From assembly GCF_017591425.1 (NCBI RefSeq), contig NW_024465885.1, forward strand, positions 37,394,501 through 37,458,500: a stretch of 64,000 nt of DNA, given 5' to 3'. This DNA is from Ochotona curzoniae (Eukaryota > Chordata > Mammalia > Lagomorpha > Ochotonidae). This document shows positions 13,101-27,500 of this stretch, in pieces (the stretch's first letter is position 1; each line of letters begins with the position of its first letter). The notes under the pieces were generated by a model, which made no database searches, was not told the DNA's origin, and saw nothing but the letters and a program-made list of their open reading frames with translations. Made by a program: the position numbers and the translations under genes.

Positions 13101-15666
13101 GGTTGGGGGATGGGGAGTTGGATTCATGCATCAATAGCATAGAAGTCTCAGCACTTGACCAATCCAACCCTTGAAATAATTCCTCCAAATGAATCACTCT
13201 TCAATTCCTGTTATTCAGCCACATCCTGTTGCTGGGGCAGTTTATGCCATCTGTTCCCATCCAGTACAGTGTCACCACCAGATTTGGCTCCCGTGGCAGT
13301 AGCCCAACCCTGGATTGCAAAGGTGTCCCTTTCCCAGCCACTACTGCTTAGAACCAAAATAAACACTGGTTTGGCCTCCCATCAGTCATGTGGTTAAGGC
13401 TATTAATGTGTTTTGCTTTTCTTCTTGACATACATGTGGCCCAAGTATATTATATACAGAAATTTTGCATTTCTCCTAAGACCTCAGAATTGGCTGTCAG
13501 AGCGCTCAAGAGAAAAATACAAGCTTCTGCTACTCTCCTATTCATCATTTTCAAATTAGTTCTCTTACTGCAGTACAAGAGCCAGAAAGCCTCTAACTGT
13601 ACTGGAAGCTGCCAGCCCAACATTACGATGGTAGCTTTCCAAAGCCAGAAGCTACTCCATCAAAGCCATTTTCACTTGACTCATCCACTGGCAAAGATTT
13701 ACGGTTTTAATTTCTTTTTTTGGTGATTCACTTTGTGACCCTCTAAAGTTTTTAGCTTCCTCACCTCTCTCTTCAGTGCTTAATACCACTTTCATAAAAT
13801 GCAAGGCAAAAATAAAGAATAAAAAAGGAAAAAAAAAACCTACAAGACTATTCAAATAATTGGAAGTCCAGAGATCCAAATAAGATGACAGATCATGCTT
13901 CAAAAAGTTGGTTTCTTTCTCATCCAATTTGAAAGACAGAAGAGGAACTGACCCACTAATAGGCCAGAGCTGTTAGACAGCCTGCCATCAGCCAACACTT
14001 CGAATGTTTCACCATTGCTGGCTCTGTGGGAGGCAGTCTATTCACAAGCATGCGACTGCACGCTGGATTTTCACAGACTCCAAATGATGACCATCACTTT
14101 TTGAGAAAAGTTCTTGGAGCAGAGAGATCATAATGATACTGGTTTTCAAATAGCCCTAGCCTGACCTTCCACAGATCCAGCCTTGAAAGCCTACTTTTTG
14201 CTGACTGCAATGCTAATGATCATAAAAATTTGTCCCCATATGCTAGATGCAGCATCAGGCGAAACATCTGACAATGGTGACCTGAATGATCAAAAACTGA
14301 GTAAGTTAAACACACGTCATTAAAGGGATAAATATGAAGACAGTAGATAAAGAGACAAGTGGAAAATGAAAATCACAAATTTTAACTACAATCAAGTAAA
14401 AATCTGTACATATGGGAAGAAGGGAGGATTAAATAAATGACAAAACCTGCCATAAGATCAAATCATGTAATTTTCCATGACCCAGGATCTTCACATAATT
14501 TTCAAATGACATACATAGAAAATTATTTTGAGTGAAGATGATGTCCTATACCTTGAAGTGGAGCAAATATTTAAAAACATGATTGATTTGCACTAGGAAA
14601 TATACTACCATTTTCTGTACTCCACATGGGGACTAACACGATCAGGAGCAAAATGCATTTGTAATTAAGATTAACAAGGAAATTAATTGTGAAGAAGAAG
14701 CCTTAACTGCTCTTTGCATCTGAGACAAGTTTTAAGGATGGGATTTTAGTTCTAGATTCCACGAGGAAAGTTGTGATTGTTTTGATTCCAAATTGTTTTC
14801 TTTTCTGGCAAATCCACTTTTTCAAGAGGCAAGGGCATACTCCTGGGAAGGTGGTGCCATCTATGTGCAGATCAGAAGGAGGCCAAAGCTTAAATAGAAG
14901 ATTCTTTTTTTAATAGAAAAATAATTACTTTCCTAAACTCAGTGAAATCTGAAGGAATTTGTATCGTAGCATGTCTCAAGCTCAGAAAAGCTAACACTGC
15001 TGCGTAGCTGTCCTGTGATCAGCAATGTCCCTGGTCTTCACTCACTAGATACCAACAGAATCCCCGTCTTCCTTTTGAAAACTAAAAATGTCTTCAGACA
15101 TTTCTAAAAAGGCTCTTGGGTTAAAACCAACCCCTCACAGAGAGGCACTACTTTATTAAACTGGAGTTTATTTGTCCACATCTAAGAACACAGGATGCCT
15201 GCCAGCAGCTAATAGAGTTGAGCCACTAGCCTGCGTAATTGTTGTTTCCACTTCTTGAAATTTTGGTCTACTATTATTTTTATTAAAGGATAACAATTTG
15301 ACAAAGGAACAAAACTAAGGAAATCTCTCTGAGTTAGTCCTTCTAACACTGCAGAAACAGATACTAGTTGTCTCTAGAAAGATACCTACTTTGTAGTAAA
15401 AGCTTTACCTCTTTTCAATGAGATAGTAAATCAGTGCTCAACCCTCAAAGATGGTCTTTTCCCTTAGTGTCTCATTAGCCACAGGCAAACACTCCTTCTC
15501 TACCAAAAGCAAGTCTTGTTTCTTGACAACCAGCAAGGTCTATTAAATTGTGGATCACATTTTGTTACAATTTTAGTGTATGTGCTGCCAAAGCACGCAC
15601 TGTGGACCAAATTTTGTTTCATGAAAATCAGGGTTTCTCCTCTTTTCTTCAAGAATTATCACTCAG

Positions 15667-15982
15667 GGTCCGGTGGCATGGCCTAGTGGCTGAAGTCCTC
15701 ACCTTGAATGTGCCAGGATCCCATATGGGCGCCGGTTCTAATCCCGGCAGCTCCACTTCCCATCCAGCTCCCTGCTTGTGACCTGGGAAAGCAGTTGAGG
15801 ACGGTCCAAAGCTTTGGGACCCCACACCCGTGTGGGATATCCAGAAGTTCCTGGCTCCTGGCTTCAGATCGGCATAGCACCCGCTCACTTGGGGAGTGAA
15901 TCAACAGATGGAAGATCTTCTTGTCTGTCTCTCCTCCTCTCTGTATATCTGACTTTCCAATAAATAAATAAATCTTAAAAAA
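15667..15982 (+). mobile_element. CSINE, full length, with perfect target-site duplication
   Basis: The head has a tRNA-like A box (TGGCCTAGTGGC) and a B-box-like GGTTCTAATCC (15733). The body is followed by a pyrimidine stretch and the tail AATAAATAAATAAATCTTAAA. AATTATCACTCAG flanks it at 15654-15666 and 15983-15995; the final G may belong to the element. One of the youngest SINEs in the window. Confidence 0.96.
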
Positions 15983-18184
15983 AATTATCACTCAGCATCT
16001 CTTAAAGATGTTGTAAGTTAGCTAGGTTACATTCCTATGCTGCCTCTGCATTTCCAGCTTCGGGGACTAGGGGTTATCAGCTGGCAGAAGCCTAGCTTGG
16101 GTGTGGATCAGTGATGGGACGCCCCTGCCCCTTTGCCGACTCACTCTGCCAGATGAGAAGGAAAGTAAATCTACCTGCAGAGCTATAGGAAAACTTTTCT
16201 GGAAGGATGTGAGTGACTCAATATCCCAACTATGTTCAGTGCCAAACCAATTTTTTCAAATCTTAAAAACACAAACAATAATTTACTGACTAGACATTGG
16301 AATATATAATTGGGCTTCATAAATCATTTGTGCTAATGGAAAATAAAGAAAGGTAATAAATTTCAAGTCATTTAGGGCTACACTGTCTAAATGTGACAGC
16401 CACTAGCAACACACAATCATTGTAAAACTAGAATATGGCAGGTTTTAGAAAACCGCTGTTGTGTTAGAATGTATGTTGCGATTTGCACGACAAGGATGAA
16501 TCAAAGAACTAAACAACAACAACCAACGTGAACCACTGAATTAATGCCTTCTTCATATTCATTATGGATTAAAACACGACTGGCATATACCTCTATTGGA
16601 TTAAATGTATTGTTCAAAGTCAATCCATTTGTCCCTTATAACATTTTAAAAAGTGGCTATTACAGAATATGAAACTACGTTGGAATTCTATCGGATTGCC
16701 TTATGCTAAAATGTGAGATATTCTAAAACATCAAATTATGGACCACAAAACCTTTACCAAAAATATTTATTGCGGACATAGATGGATGTTGTACCAGGTG
16801 CATAAACTGTTCTCTGGATTCTAGCAAACAGAGGCATGACATAGGACATGAGTAAACCCTCAAAGACAAATGCAAAGGCAAGGAAAATCCTATGAAAGGA
16901 CTTGGAGGAATCATTCCACATGAACACTGTAACACTCATACATGGGATTTTAACAGGCTATAATAAAATGCAGAATTTTACAGCTGGCAAATATCCTTTT
17001 TATACATTAACTGCATTTAATGAAAACAGGGGAAAAGCGTTTAGAATGGGCAAAGTAGTAGGAATAACAATTTCTAAGCAAAAAAGACAAAAATTGCAGA
17101 CTATCAATAGACAGAATGTTATACAAACGTAAGGTTGAAAATGCAGGCTGGGGCCAAGTAACATTCTGAAATGGCTTGCTGAGGAGTCTAGATTTTCTAT
17201 AAAAATAAGAAACCATCAAAGATTTCCTGTCATGTGCATAGTGGGGAGATTAGAAGGGCACTGGGGAGCATTTTCTGGTAACATAGTGGGGGAGTCCTAG
17301 ACAATGGGGTGGGACGCTCACAAACACCAGGTACTGGGAGTGGAGTCAAAATATGACGAATCCTATAAAAACATTTAAAAAAAATACAAGGGCGTTGGAG
17401 GCAAGTGCGGCATTAAAGTAGTAAACAGAAATCATAAAAGTGTCTGGTAGGAGATGATCTGAATTCCAGCAGTGGCGGTTCAGGAACCAGCAGTTTTGCA
17501 GACAGAAGCGGAGAGAGCCAAGGTAAAAAAGACAGAAATAAGACAAACAGAGGAGGAGGTCAGCAGGAGTGTGAGAACCCAGAAATATCAACATCTCAAA
17601 GGGGGCCACACAAAAGGAGGGAAGAAAAGTGCACAAGAAACCAAGATGGAGGGGAGATTCATTAATTATTCAACACACATACACCCCCCAAGTGGGAGGC
17701 TGCAGAAATTCGCAGAGTGCTAGTTTGAGAGTTCATCTGCAGAGTTTGAAGGCCAAGGATACCGGGAACTAAGGGGGAGTTGGCCTGGACCAGCTGCCAT
17801 GTGGAAGATGATAAGCCTTCAAACAGAGACAATTAGGTGCCTCTGGTAACATTGAGACCCCAGATAATGTTACAGCATAAATAAGAAATGTATTAGCTGG
17901 TTGATAATGTGACTTGCAACATCAACCTTAGAAAACCCAGAAGCAAGTAAAAGTGGAAATTAATTTCCCTCTGACAGGGAAGGCTGACAAAAATACATTT
18001 AGGAAATGTCAAGGAACCAGCAAGTTCAGGATGCCCGACGGAATATGTGACAATGGTTATCTGCCCTGGTTAGAAAGGGTAAACAAAAGAAAGGAAAGTT
18101 GTGGATGACAGGTGTAACTGGGATGGTGATTATGAAATAAATTAATATTTAGTAAGAATAACACATGGCCAGTAGTTCAGGTAT

Positions 18185-18265
18185 GAGATCATAGTCACAG
18201 AGAATTAGAGTCATAGAAAATTAGAGACAATTAGTCATAGAGTAATAGAGAATCAGAGAAAGCTC
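18185..18265. repeat. Cryptic AGAGAAT/AGTCATAG repeat
   Basis: Irregular repetition of AGAGAATTAGAG and GTCATAGA-like words. Possibly a decayed minisatellite. Confidence 0.5.
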
Positions 18266-19591
18266 ATAGTTGGTAATCCTATGGTACTATGATTCCAAGA
18301 GGTGACAGAGTCCAAGGATGACTTTGTTGCAAGTGACTGTAATTCAGTAGGAATGAAGGCAACTAGGAAGGATCTGGATAGCATTTCAATAGGATACCAG
18401 CATGGATGGTGACTCAATGAGGCAGAAGAGGCATGGTGACCAGAAGACCCTATGTGCTTGGGTCTCTCAGCTAACGGTGGTCTCAGCTATCTGCCTAACT
18501 AGGGTAATAAACTGCACAACTGCCCTACTAATAGGTAATATAGAGAATTAAAATAAAATGGAATTTGAAAGGAAAATACAATGTCCTATACTTTGGTGAT
18601 TCTAACAGGGAAGGTAGAAAGGGATTTCACACCAGAAGGATACCACAGAAGATACAGCTACGGAAGAACAGTAACAAAGAAACTAGGGACTCAAGTTCAG
18701 AATGAGAAGCCCTTTGCATATAATTCTAGAAGTGGTAAGAAGGGAGGTAGAAAGTGAAAGGGCTACGATTAAGAGGGTTTCTAAGACATGACTTTTGTAA
18801 CGCTTTCAATTAAGTCATTAAGTTGGAAGGAATATTGGAGGAAAAGATCAAGACATATTGAAATCTATTTCCATAAAAGATTTTATAAGATAAATAAAAT
18901 GTGTTAGATGAGAACTAGCCTACGAAAAGCTTATTACTCTCTGGATAAAGTAATTAACACCCACTTTTAATTCAGTCTCCTGTACGTGAATGAATATGCA
19001 CAGTATTTCATCAATATACATTCAAGGTTACAAGAAATAACTACCTCCTGAGAATTTTAAATTTTAGCAATCATGGTGCTTTCCTCATTTTGTCAGCAGG
19101 ATAGAGGTTGTTCTCTCTATATACAGTCAAGTATATCATTATCAAAGATCCAACAGCCAATGAGCAAAGACAATGGCGCAATGGAGTTTACTTTTCCAAA
19201 GTCACTCCAAAACTTTCAACTCTAAGATTTGACTGAAGAAGAATGTGAAGAAATCATAAGAAGCAAGAACTGCCCCCAAAGCAGCAATAAACTGAAATCA
19301 ATGGGCAGTCTGCATCCCGCACATGTTAGAGGTGTGGGAAAACAGCCATGGCATGGGACCCAAGGGAATAATCCCACAAAACAAAGCTAATGCATTCCCA
19401 CTGCTGAACCCCACTGATCTTTCTGTTTCCTGGGAGAAAGGCCTAAATCATTTAACTTTCAAGTTCTGCAGACACAGAGAAATATTTTCAACCATGCAAT
19501 TTCTTTCTTTCATGGTTCTTTTCATTCCATGAAATATATTGAGAGTTCAGCTTTCTTACACCTATATCAACTATATTTTAAAAATTTTTCT

Positions 19592-19880
19592 TTGGCTGGT
19601 CTTGTGGCACAATTAGTTAGGCCACCACCTGCGAGAACTGAATCCATATGGGTTCCAGTCTGAGCCCCAACTGCTCCAGTTCTGATCCAGCTTCCTGTTA
19701 ATGACCCTGAAAAGGCAGGAGGTGGCACAAGTCCTTACCCCCCTGAAGCCACATGGGAGACTGAGATGAAGCTCTTGGCTTCAACTGGCTCAGGCCTGGG
19801 TATTATAATCATTTGAGGAATGAACCAGCAGATGAAGATCGTCCTCTAACTTTGCCTTTCAAACAAAATAAATATTATTA
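19592..19880 (+). mobile_element. CSINE, old
   Basis: Plus-strand copy from GGCTGGTCTTGTGGCACAAT to the tail CAAACAAAATAAATATT. Body motifs include CCATATGGGTTCCAG and GATGAAGCTCTTGGCTTC. Confidence 0.8.
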
Positions 19881-20029
19881 AATAATGACCAAGAGGCAGC
19901 ACAAAGAATTTAACTAACAAAGTTCTGAAAAATTATCAAATAGCTACAAAAAAGAAGCCTAGTTTTATTAGCTAGTAAGATAGATAACTAAGGTTCTTGA
20001 GTGTACACAGACTTTAGAATGTTCAAATG

Positions 20030-20310
20030 GGCCCCGGTTAACACTCTGGGTGTTCCACTTCCCATCTAGTTCCCTGTTTATGGCCTCAAAAAATAGTGTA
20101 TGATGGCACAAGGCCTTGGGCCCCTGCATCCACATGAAAGATCCACAATAACTCCCGGCTGCTGGCTTCAGACTGGCTTAGCTTGGCCAGTGCAGTCATT
20201 TGGGAAGTCAATCAGTGCAAGAAAGTGCTATGTCTCTCTCTCTCTCTCTGCCCCCTTCTCTGTCTCTGTAATTCTGACTTTCAAGTAAAATAAATAAATC
20301 TCAAAATAAT
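20030..20310 (+). mobile_element. CSINE, head-truncated, near APP exon 5
   Basis: Starts within the body (GGCCCCGGTTAACACTCTG), then TTCCACTTCCCATCTAG and ends CAAGTAAAATAAATAAATCTC. It lies about 220 bp downstream of the exon 5 donor in APP orientation. Confidence 0.8.
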
Positions 20311-20527
20311 AAATAAAATGGTTAAACTCTGTAACAGCCTGTCAATTACCTTAAAATATTCTCACTGGACCTCGAGATTATTATTAGTAGTATAATTTTA
20401 ATAACAGCAGACTTTTACAGGATTGGACAGATCTGTTCTGGTGAGCAACACACAGGTGCATCTGCAGAATGCAAAAAAAGATGTGCAAGATGTCTGGGCA
20501 TCTAGCAGTGTACTCGAGGCCACCTTA

Positions 20528-20761
<234 letters not shown>

Positions 20762-21861
20762 TCATCCTGTGAAAACCTCAAATGGCACAATCAACCTGTA
20801 GGTCGAAGATATCCCACCAACTCCACAAGGAAACAAGCATTGCTTTTGGTGCAGGGTTTCCTTTGCACATGCTACTTTGGAACTTAAGTTTTTTTTTTTT
20901 TTCTATTTAGTTAGAGAGAGCATGATGTTATACAACACAGGTTTCTGAAATCAACCGGAGTAGAAACAAATGGAGAAACAAGATGTAGAAGACACCTGCT
21001 TTTCAGAATAAATATCAAACAATCCATGCTCTCTAGCTTTATTTGTGTTCAGGAATCCAGGAAGGCTCATGGAAAGCCAATCACTCTCCATTATCGGTGG
21101 AAGTGAACCTGCATCACCCTATAAACTTGGCTTCAATTCACTCTCCAAGTAACTAAACTGGGGAGAAAGGGAATTATCCACTGTAGCCAGGATGAATCAG
21201 ATTTCAACAATCATCAATGATTTCTCCTTCAGCACAGTTCTGCTCTCCTGGCATTTGCACAAATATTGATTAACATAAGGATCTGAAGGCGTCCTTCTGG
21301 TAGCAAAGGAACGCTGAATGGTACACAACAAAAATATTACAAAATGTATTCTGATCTCATGGGAATTTCAATCATTTTATTTCATAGTAATGTAAAGTTG
21401 TTCTTTCTTTTGGAAAATCTGAGAAAATGAAAAATTAGGTCATTAGATGGGTAGCTGATCTTGGAAGTATTTGGGATGCACAGTAAGCTCCTCAATGCAC
21501 AAGAGCAGATTTGAAGGTGGTGATACTGCCCTGCTTTGTATTGGTTGAGCTAAAATAGAGGGTACCAAACAGCATACTGAGTGTTACTGATTCACGCACT
21601 AGGAAAGTAAAGACGGCATCATGAGCGAATGAATACAGACCTGCATGGTGCGACTTAGAAGTGGAATTCTAACTGTTGGCTTTGAAGACAAGCTTTTTCC
21701 CTATCCTATTACCCTATTAACTAATGGCTAATATGCTAAATGGTTAAATTATAAAAATCTGATATCACAAAAGAGGACAATGAATAAATAAAAATAATTT
21801 GAAAGAGAATTAAATCCGAAAATTACAAGTATTGTGATTTTTTTTTTAATTTATAAAACAT

Positions 21862-22150
21862 ACATAGAGGCAGGCATTTAGTGAAGTAAGCACAAACTAG
21901 ATGAGCCATAATCCATATCAAAGGGCTTGGTTTGAGTCCCAGCTCCTGCACCTGCAGTCCAGCCTTAGCCTTCTGCTAATGCTTACCCTGCAAAGCCGCA
22001 GATAATGCTGCAAGTGCCTGAGTCTCTGCCACGCGAGGGTCGGGAGTGAGTGCCAGGCTGCTGGCTTTGGCCTGGTCCAGCTCAGGCCAAATGAGGGGTG
22101 AACAAATAGATGGAAGACCTCCCTGTGTTTTTCTCTTTCAAATAAAAAAG
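21862..22150 (+). mobile_element. CSINE, old, in APP intron 4
   Basis: Plus-strand copy with GGTTTGAGTCCCAGCTCC, CTGGCTTTGGCCTGGTCCAG and tail CAAATAAAAAAG. Opposite in orientation to APP. Confidence 0.75.
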
Positions 22151-22398
22151 AAATGAAATTTTAAAACAATACACAGTTTATTTAACTAAATGGGCCTCTA
22201 TTTTTGACTTGTTCAAAGCATTCATTCTGTTGTGTGTGGGGAGTAAACGGGAACCCTTTGTACTTTCTGTTCAATGTCATTGTAAACCCGACATTTCTTT
22301 AAAATACAGTCTTATTCAAAATAAGATTCTGGAGTTTTTGACGAACTTTTCAGACAGTTATTGTCTCCACCAGCTCTGTCAGTGTTAGAAACTCCTCA

Positions 22399-22746
<348 letters not shown>

Positions 22747-23418
22747 TCAGCGTGTTCTCAACACGTGAGCAGTGAGGTCTTTCTTCAATTAATTTGACTT
22801 CTGGTTATGAAATTAAATACTGCTTAACTAGAGAATTGACTATGATTCAGTTACAATGAGGGGAAGAGGGTGCTAAAACACAAAAATTGACATTGCCTAG
22901 GTAATCACCTGAACAGAATCCACATAAACCATTGCTTTTCATCTTGAATTAGCTACCCTTATTTGAATCAGCTTGTAAGCAACATAATGCTTAGATTTTT
23001 ATTTCCTAAGCAACACAAAAGCTATATAGGCCCATATATTTTTATATCTAATAGAATACACATACATACAATCAAGTCAATTATGACAAATTTTGTCATG
23101 CTACAAAATATGCATAATATGCAAATCATCCATACATATCACTAATACTATGCATAAAATATTACATGCATTCATCCATGAACTCATATTCTAATAATGG
23201 TTTACTGTGGTAGTCTGTTTTTAGCATCACTTTCACATAGAGTAGGTCACAACTACTTATTGATAAATGAGCTAATTTAATGTTACAAAGATGAAAAGAA
23301 GCACTGCCTCAGGCCCCAAATCCGCTTAGGTGAATTTAGAAAGCCTCAAAAACACAAATAATTTTATAAATTAGCTTGAATAAATGAGTAGAAACATATA
23401 ATACACACAAAAAATTGT

Positions 23419-23686
23419 AGGTCCGGCGTGATGACCTAGTGGCTAACTCTTTGCCCCAGTGGGCACTGGTTCGTATCCTGGCTGCTCCACTTCCCTTCCT
23501 GCTCCCTGCTGGTGACCTGGAAGGCAGCAGAGCATGAGCCAAGTCCTTATGACCCTGACCTTCCTGGGAGACCCAGAAGAAGCTCCTGGCTCCTGGTTTC
23601 AGATAGGTTCAGATCCAACTGTTGTGGCCACTTGGGAAGTGAACCAGTGGTGCAAGATCTTTCTGTCTCTCCCTTTCTCTGGGACA
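23419..23686 (+). mobile_element. CSINE with intact tRNA-like B box
   Basis: Plus-strand copy starting GGTCCGGCGTGATGACCTAG. It reads GGTTCGTATCC where the young copies read GGTTCTAATCC. It ends abruptly in CTGGGACATG, where the reverse fragment begins. Confidence 0.8.
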
Positions 23687-23762
23687 TGAACTGTGCCTAT
23701 AGGGATTGCTGGCATTGCAAGTGGTGGCTTTACTTGCCATGCCACAACACCAGGCCCATGCA
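23687..23762 (-). mobile_element. CSINE head fragment, inverted
   Basis: The sequence ending CATGCCACAACACCAGGCCC is the reversed head of a C-type SINE, joined directly to the plus-strand copy at its left. Confidence 0.65.
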
Positions 23763-24069
23763 AGTATTTTTTTTTTTAAACAAAAAACTTTTTTTTTTTT
23801 TAAATACAAATGGAATGAAAATTGATTCCCATTGTTAGGATCCTTTAATGCTCCTTATGTTACATTTTAGAAAAAAAATGGCATATGGCATACTGTGAAA
23901 AAAAATGATTTCTGTTTGCTGGTGTGTAAACAACCTGTTTTCCCTGCTTCTCAGTAGTTGTGGATTTAAATCTGTTTTCCATTCCTTGCCCCCCAATTTG
24001 TGGTGGCTTCTTGAATGGTTTCCCACTTTCATAGTCTTACCACATTCATTTTAAAGGGCCTTTTACCAT

Positions 24070-24212
24070 CCTTCCATCTATCCATCCATCTATCCACCCA
24101 TCCAACCATCTATCAATCCATCCATCCACCTATCCACCCAGCCAGTAGTCTTTTCAACCATGCATGCATCATCCATCCACTCACTCATCCACCCACCCAC
24201 CCATCCATTCAA
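24070..24212. repeat. (CATC)n/(CACC)n imperfect tetranucleotide array
   Basis: About 140 bp of CCAT/CCAC units, interrupted once near 24140-24165. Confidence 0.95.
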
Positions 24213-24295
24213 TGTGACGTTTTGAGTAAATGGGAGATATATTTTCCTCACCCCATGAGGTTTACGTGCACTTTTTAAAAGATACTTAATTTTTA

Positions 24296-24535
24296 GCTAC
24301 ATCACTTTCAATCTAGCTCCCTGACTGTGTGCTTGGCAGAGTAACAGACTATGGCCAAAGTTCTTTGGCACCCTCACTGATATGGGACACCTAGAAGCTC
24401 CAGGTTTCTGACTTTAGCCTGGCCCAGTCATAAACCATGGTGGCCATTTGAGTAGTGACCCAGAAGATGAAAGATCTTTCCTCTCTTTCTCTCCTTCTGC
24501 AACTGTGTCTTTCAAATAAATAAATATTTTTCTAA
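24296..24535 (+). mobile_element. CSINE, old, 5' truncated
   Basis: Body from CACTTTCAATCTAGCTCCCTG to the tail CAAATAAATAAATATT. Confidence 0.75.
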
Positions 24536-27500
24536 GAAAATTCTTGTGTGTCTACCACAAACATATTAAGATAGTTCGTGATACAGGGTTATCTATTTTA
24601 AAAAAGTGACATGCAGACATAAATTAAGCCAATTATATGGTAACTCCCCTGTCATTCTTAAATATTTAGGATGACTGATGATACATTATGGTGTGTGTCA
24701 CAGGTAAAAGAAACTATGACACAGGCAACATAATACCCCCAAAGGCTGAAGGTGGGAAAGGGGCAATGAACCCCAAGCACCTACACCACATCAGTGGTTG
24801 ATGCTGCAGCTCAATCAGTGCATCCCAGCACAAAAGAGCTAGTGACCTGCCTCTTAGTACAAGACCTCCCAGGGACATAATCCCTGCCAAGCAACCAGTA
24901 TAGAACCCTTCTACTCTGGGAAGTTACAAACCAAGTTCTATAGATAAATGCAAATCAGGAAGAAATAACATCTCAATGAAGCAACTATTGCTACATTTGT
25001 CCTTTAGATAGAATGATATAAAACAAAAACCAAACAGAACCCCAGAAGAACCAGAGCATGGAAAGGGAAGTTCATCTCTGCCAAAACTCTCCCACCCTTC
25101 TCAGACGGATTGCTCAGGGTGTCTGAGGTCAGGCTCTGGTCCCTAGCTCCTAACAGACAACTGGAAAGCTGTAGTAACCCATCACAGCGAGCCAGTGTGA
25201 TGCCTGCCTAAAGATGCCTGGCTTAGAAGTTAGCTCTGGTCAGCTGCTTTTTGTTTTGTTTTTTTTTAAATGTAAACAAACAAAAAAACCCCACTATGTG
25301 ATGCCTTTCCATTCTACAAGCAATTATTGGAAGAATTAAACTCCTGACCAAAGGCTATTTATATTAAATCAGTTGGTGACAGCATTAAGAGACGTATGAC
25401 ACTTTCAACCTTGGCCTGCACCAGACAAACGGGGGAAAAAACAAAGCCAAACCCATCTTCTTTCACTTGCTTTAGTGTGTCCAGGAACAGATCACGATAC
25501 AAAGTCAAAGCCAACTGGAAAATCTTTACTTTAGAAAAATGTAATATTTGCAAAGGCACATGCACTGGAATAACTGCCCCCCTCCACATCTTTAATAAAA
25601 GGAGACTATTTTTTTTTAACTTAGAAACAATTTATTATTATAAAAACCGTCCTAAGTTTCTATTATCATACATCACTAAGAAATGAGTTCTGACACCAAG
25701 ACTAAATTTTTAAAGGATTAACACTGGTTATTTCATAAACATTCAAAACTAATGGAAATAATGGAAAGTATCATTATACCTACACATTAAAATTTAGCAA
25801 CTGAAGTCATTGTACTTACACATTAAAATATAATTTTAGATGGTTTTTTAAAATGGCTAAAACACACTAGAACATTAGCCATCAAAAATGTAAGCAAATG
25901 AGTTACAAAAATCTGTTAAAAACGTAAAAGAGGCAAAAATGTAATTTTTTCACAAACTGCTTTAGCTTAGCATGGTTAATATTTCCTCATTTTAATTCTA
26001 ATAAAAATTTTCAAACTACATGAGGACAAGGAATATACGGGGACATTGTATTTCCTAGCTTTGTTGTGGGCTTGAGCTGGAACTATGTACACTTTCAGTT
26101 TTAAAGCAAAGCTCAGTCTACCAGGTTTGATTTTTCATGTCAAAAAAAATTCCTAAGAACTCTAGTGAAGGAGACGAAAGAACAAGACAAAGTTTAAGGA
26201 AAAATTGAGCTGCTGTTTATACTGAATTTTAGGAAATATGCCACCATGTAGTTTTGTTGTTGTTGTTGTTTATGCAATATGTACTTTCAATGAACTTTTA
26301 AAAAAATCCTTTACCTGCACAATTTTAATAAGTTTTGTGCTAACAAACTTATGTTTTATTTTCCACAAATTTTATGAGGAACCCTTATAAACTAGATGTG
26401 TTTATGGATAACAAAACACTTGGTTTCTTCTTTAAATAATTTTAATATTGCATTTAAAACACTCACCTAAGGACACATACTTTCAAACTGAAGCAGAGTT
26501 TTCAAAGTTAATGAGCAAAATCTGGATTTGATTTCTTGGCAAGATGATCAAGGGTGGTGGCATCAAAAGGGACCCTGCATGCCTCCATCCATGGGCTTCT
26601 CTGGTGGTCTTGTAGGACTGTCTACCTCAAAATACCTCATTGTGCAGTGAGGAGAGAAAAAACAAGTCAAGTGCTTGCCTAGAGAGCCAACTGGCACTGG
26701 ATTTGGGCTGCAAATCCAGGTCTTCGTTCTCTCCTTCCAACTGTGTTAACTCAACCCTCTGCATTCAAACTCTAGACAAAGTGGCTTATTTGGCCAATTT
26801 CCTTGGCTTTTGTAAAAGCAGATTCACTTTTAGACTGTGAATTACTTTGTTATCTACAATGTGGTAGAATTGACAACAAAACTGGACTAGCAAGTCATAT
26901 AAAACAGTTGGGAATATATTCAGCTTCATTGAACAGAATGTGTGCTAAACAGTGGTTTAGGCACACCATGAGGATTAACTGTGTCACTTGAAGAAGTGAT
27001 ACTGGGGCTAGGTTGCTGAAGATTTCCTGTAATACCACCTGGGACCAGGCTAATCCTGTTTCTGAACTGCCATCCTTTTCATGTTGGCTTGTGTCGCCAT
27101 GTTTTGTGGGCACAAAATAGCCAACAAAATGTCACATTCTATGTCCAAATTCTAGCAGAAATAAGGAACAGGCTGAGCCCTGGCAATTTCCTGCTTGCTC
27201 TTCCTGTAGTGGAGCTCTGCTGGGTTATCTGGGGAGACGTCCTCTCAGAGACACACATCACGCATGCCTTCACTGTTCTCTGCCCACTCTGTGCTGTAAG
27301 GCAATTTGTGGAAGTTATTTTCTGCTTAGCTTAAACTCACCCTGAACACAAAAGTCTAGAATGTGCCTGGAAATGGACAACTAGGTACAGAACAGAGTCT
27401 TGTGCACGGAGAACGTTTCTCATTTATGCTGCTTTTCCAAAGAAATTCCAGGAAGAAGACAGAATTAGGAATATAGATTTTTCAAGGCACAGAGACCTCA

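Noticed and set aside
15667..15750. tRNA gene
   Set aside because: The tRNA-like head belongs to a SINE and lacks a proper cloverleaf and a consensus B box.
24070..24212. CRISPR-like array
   Set aside because: A simple CATC tetranucleotide repeat without distinct spacers, in a mammalian intron.
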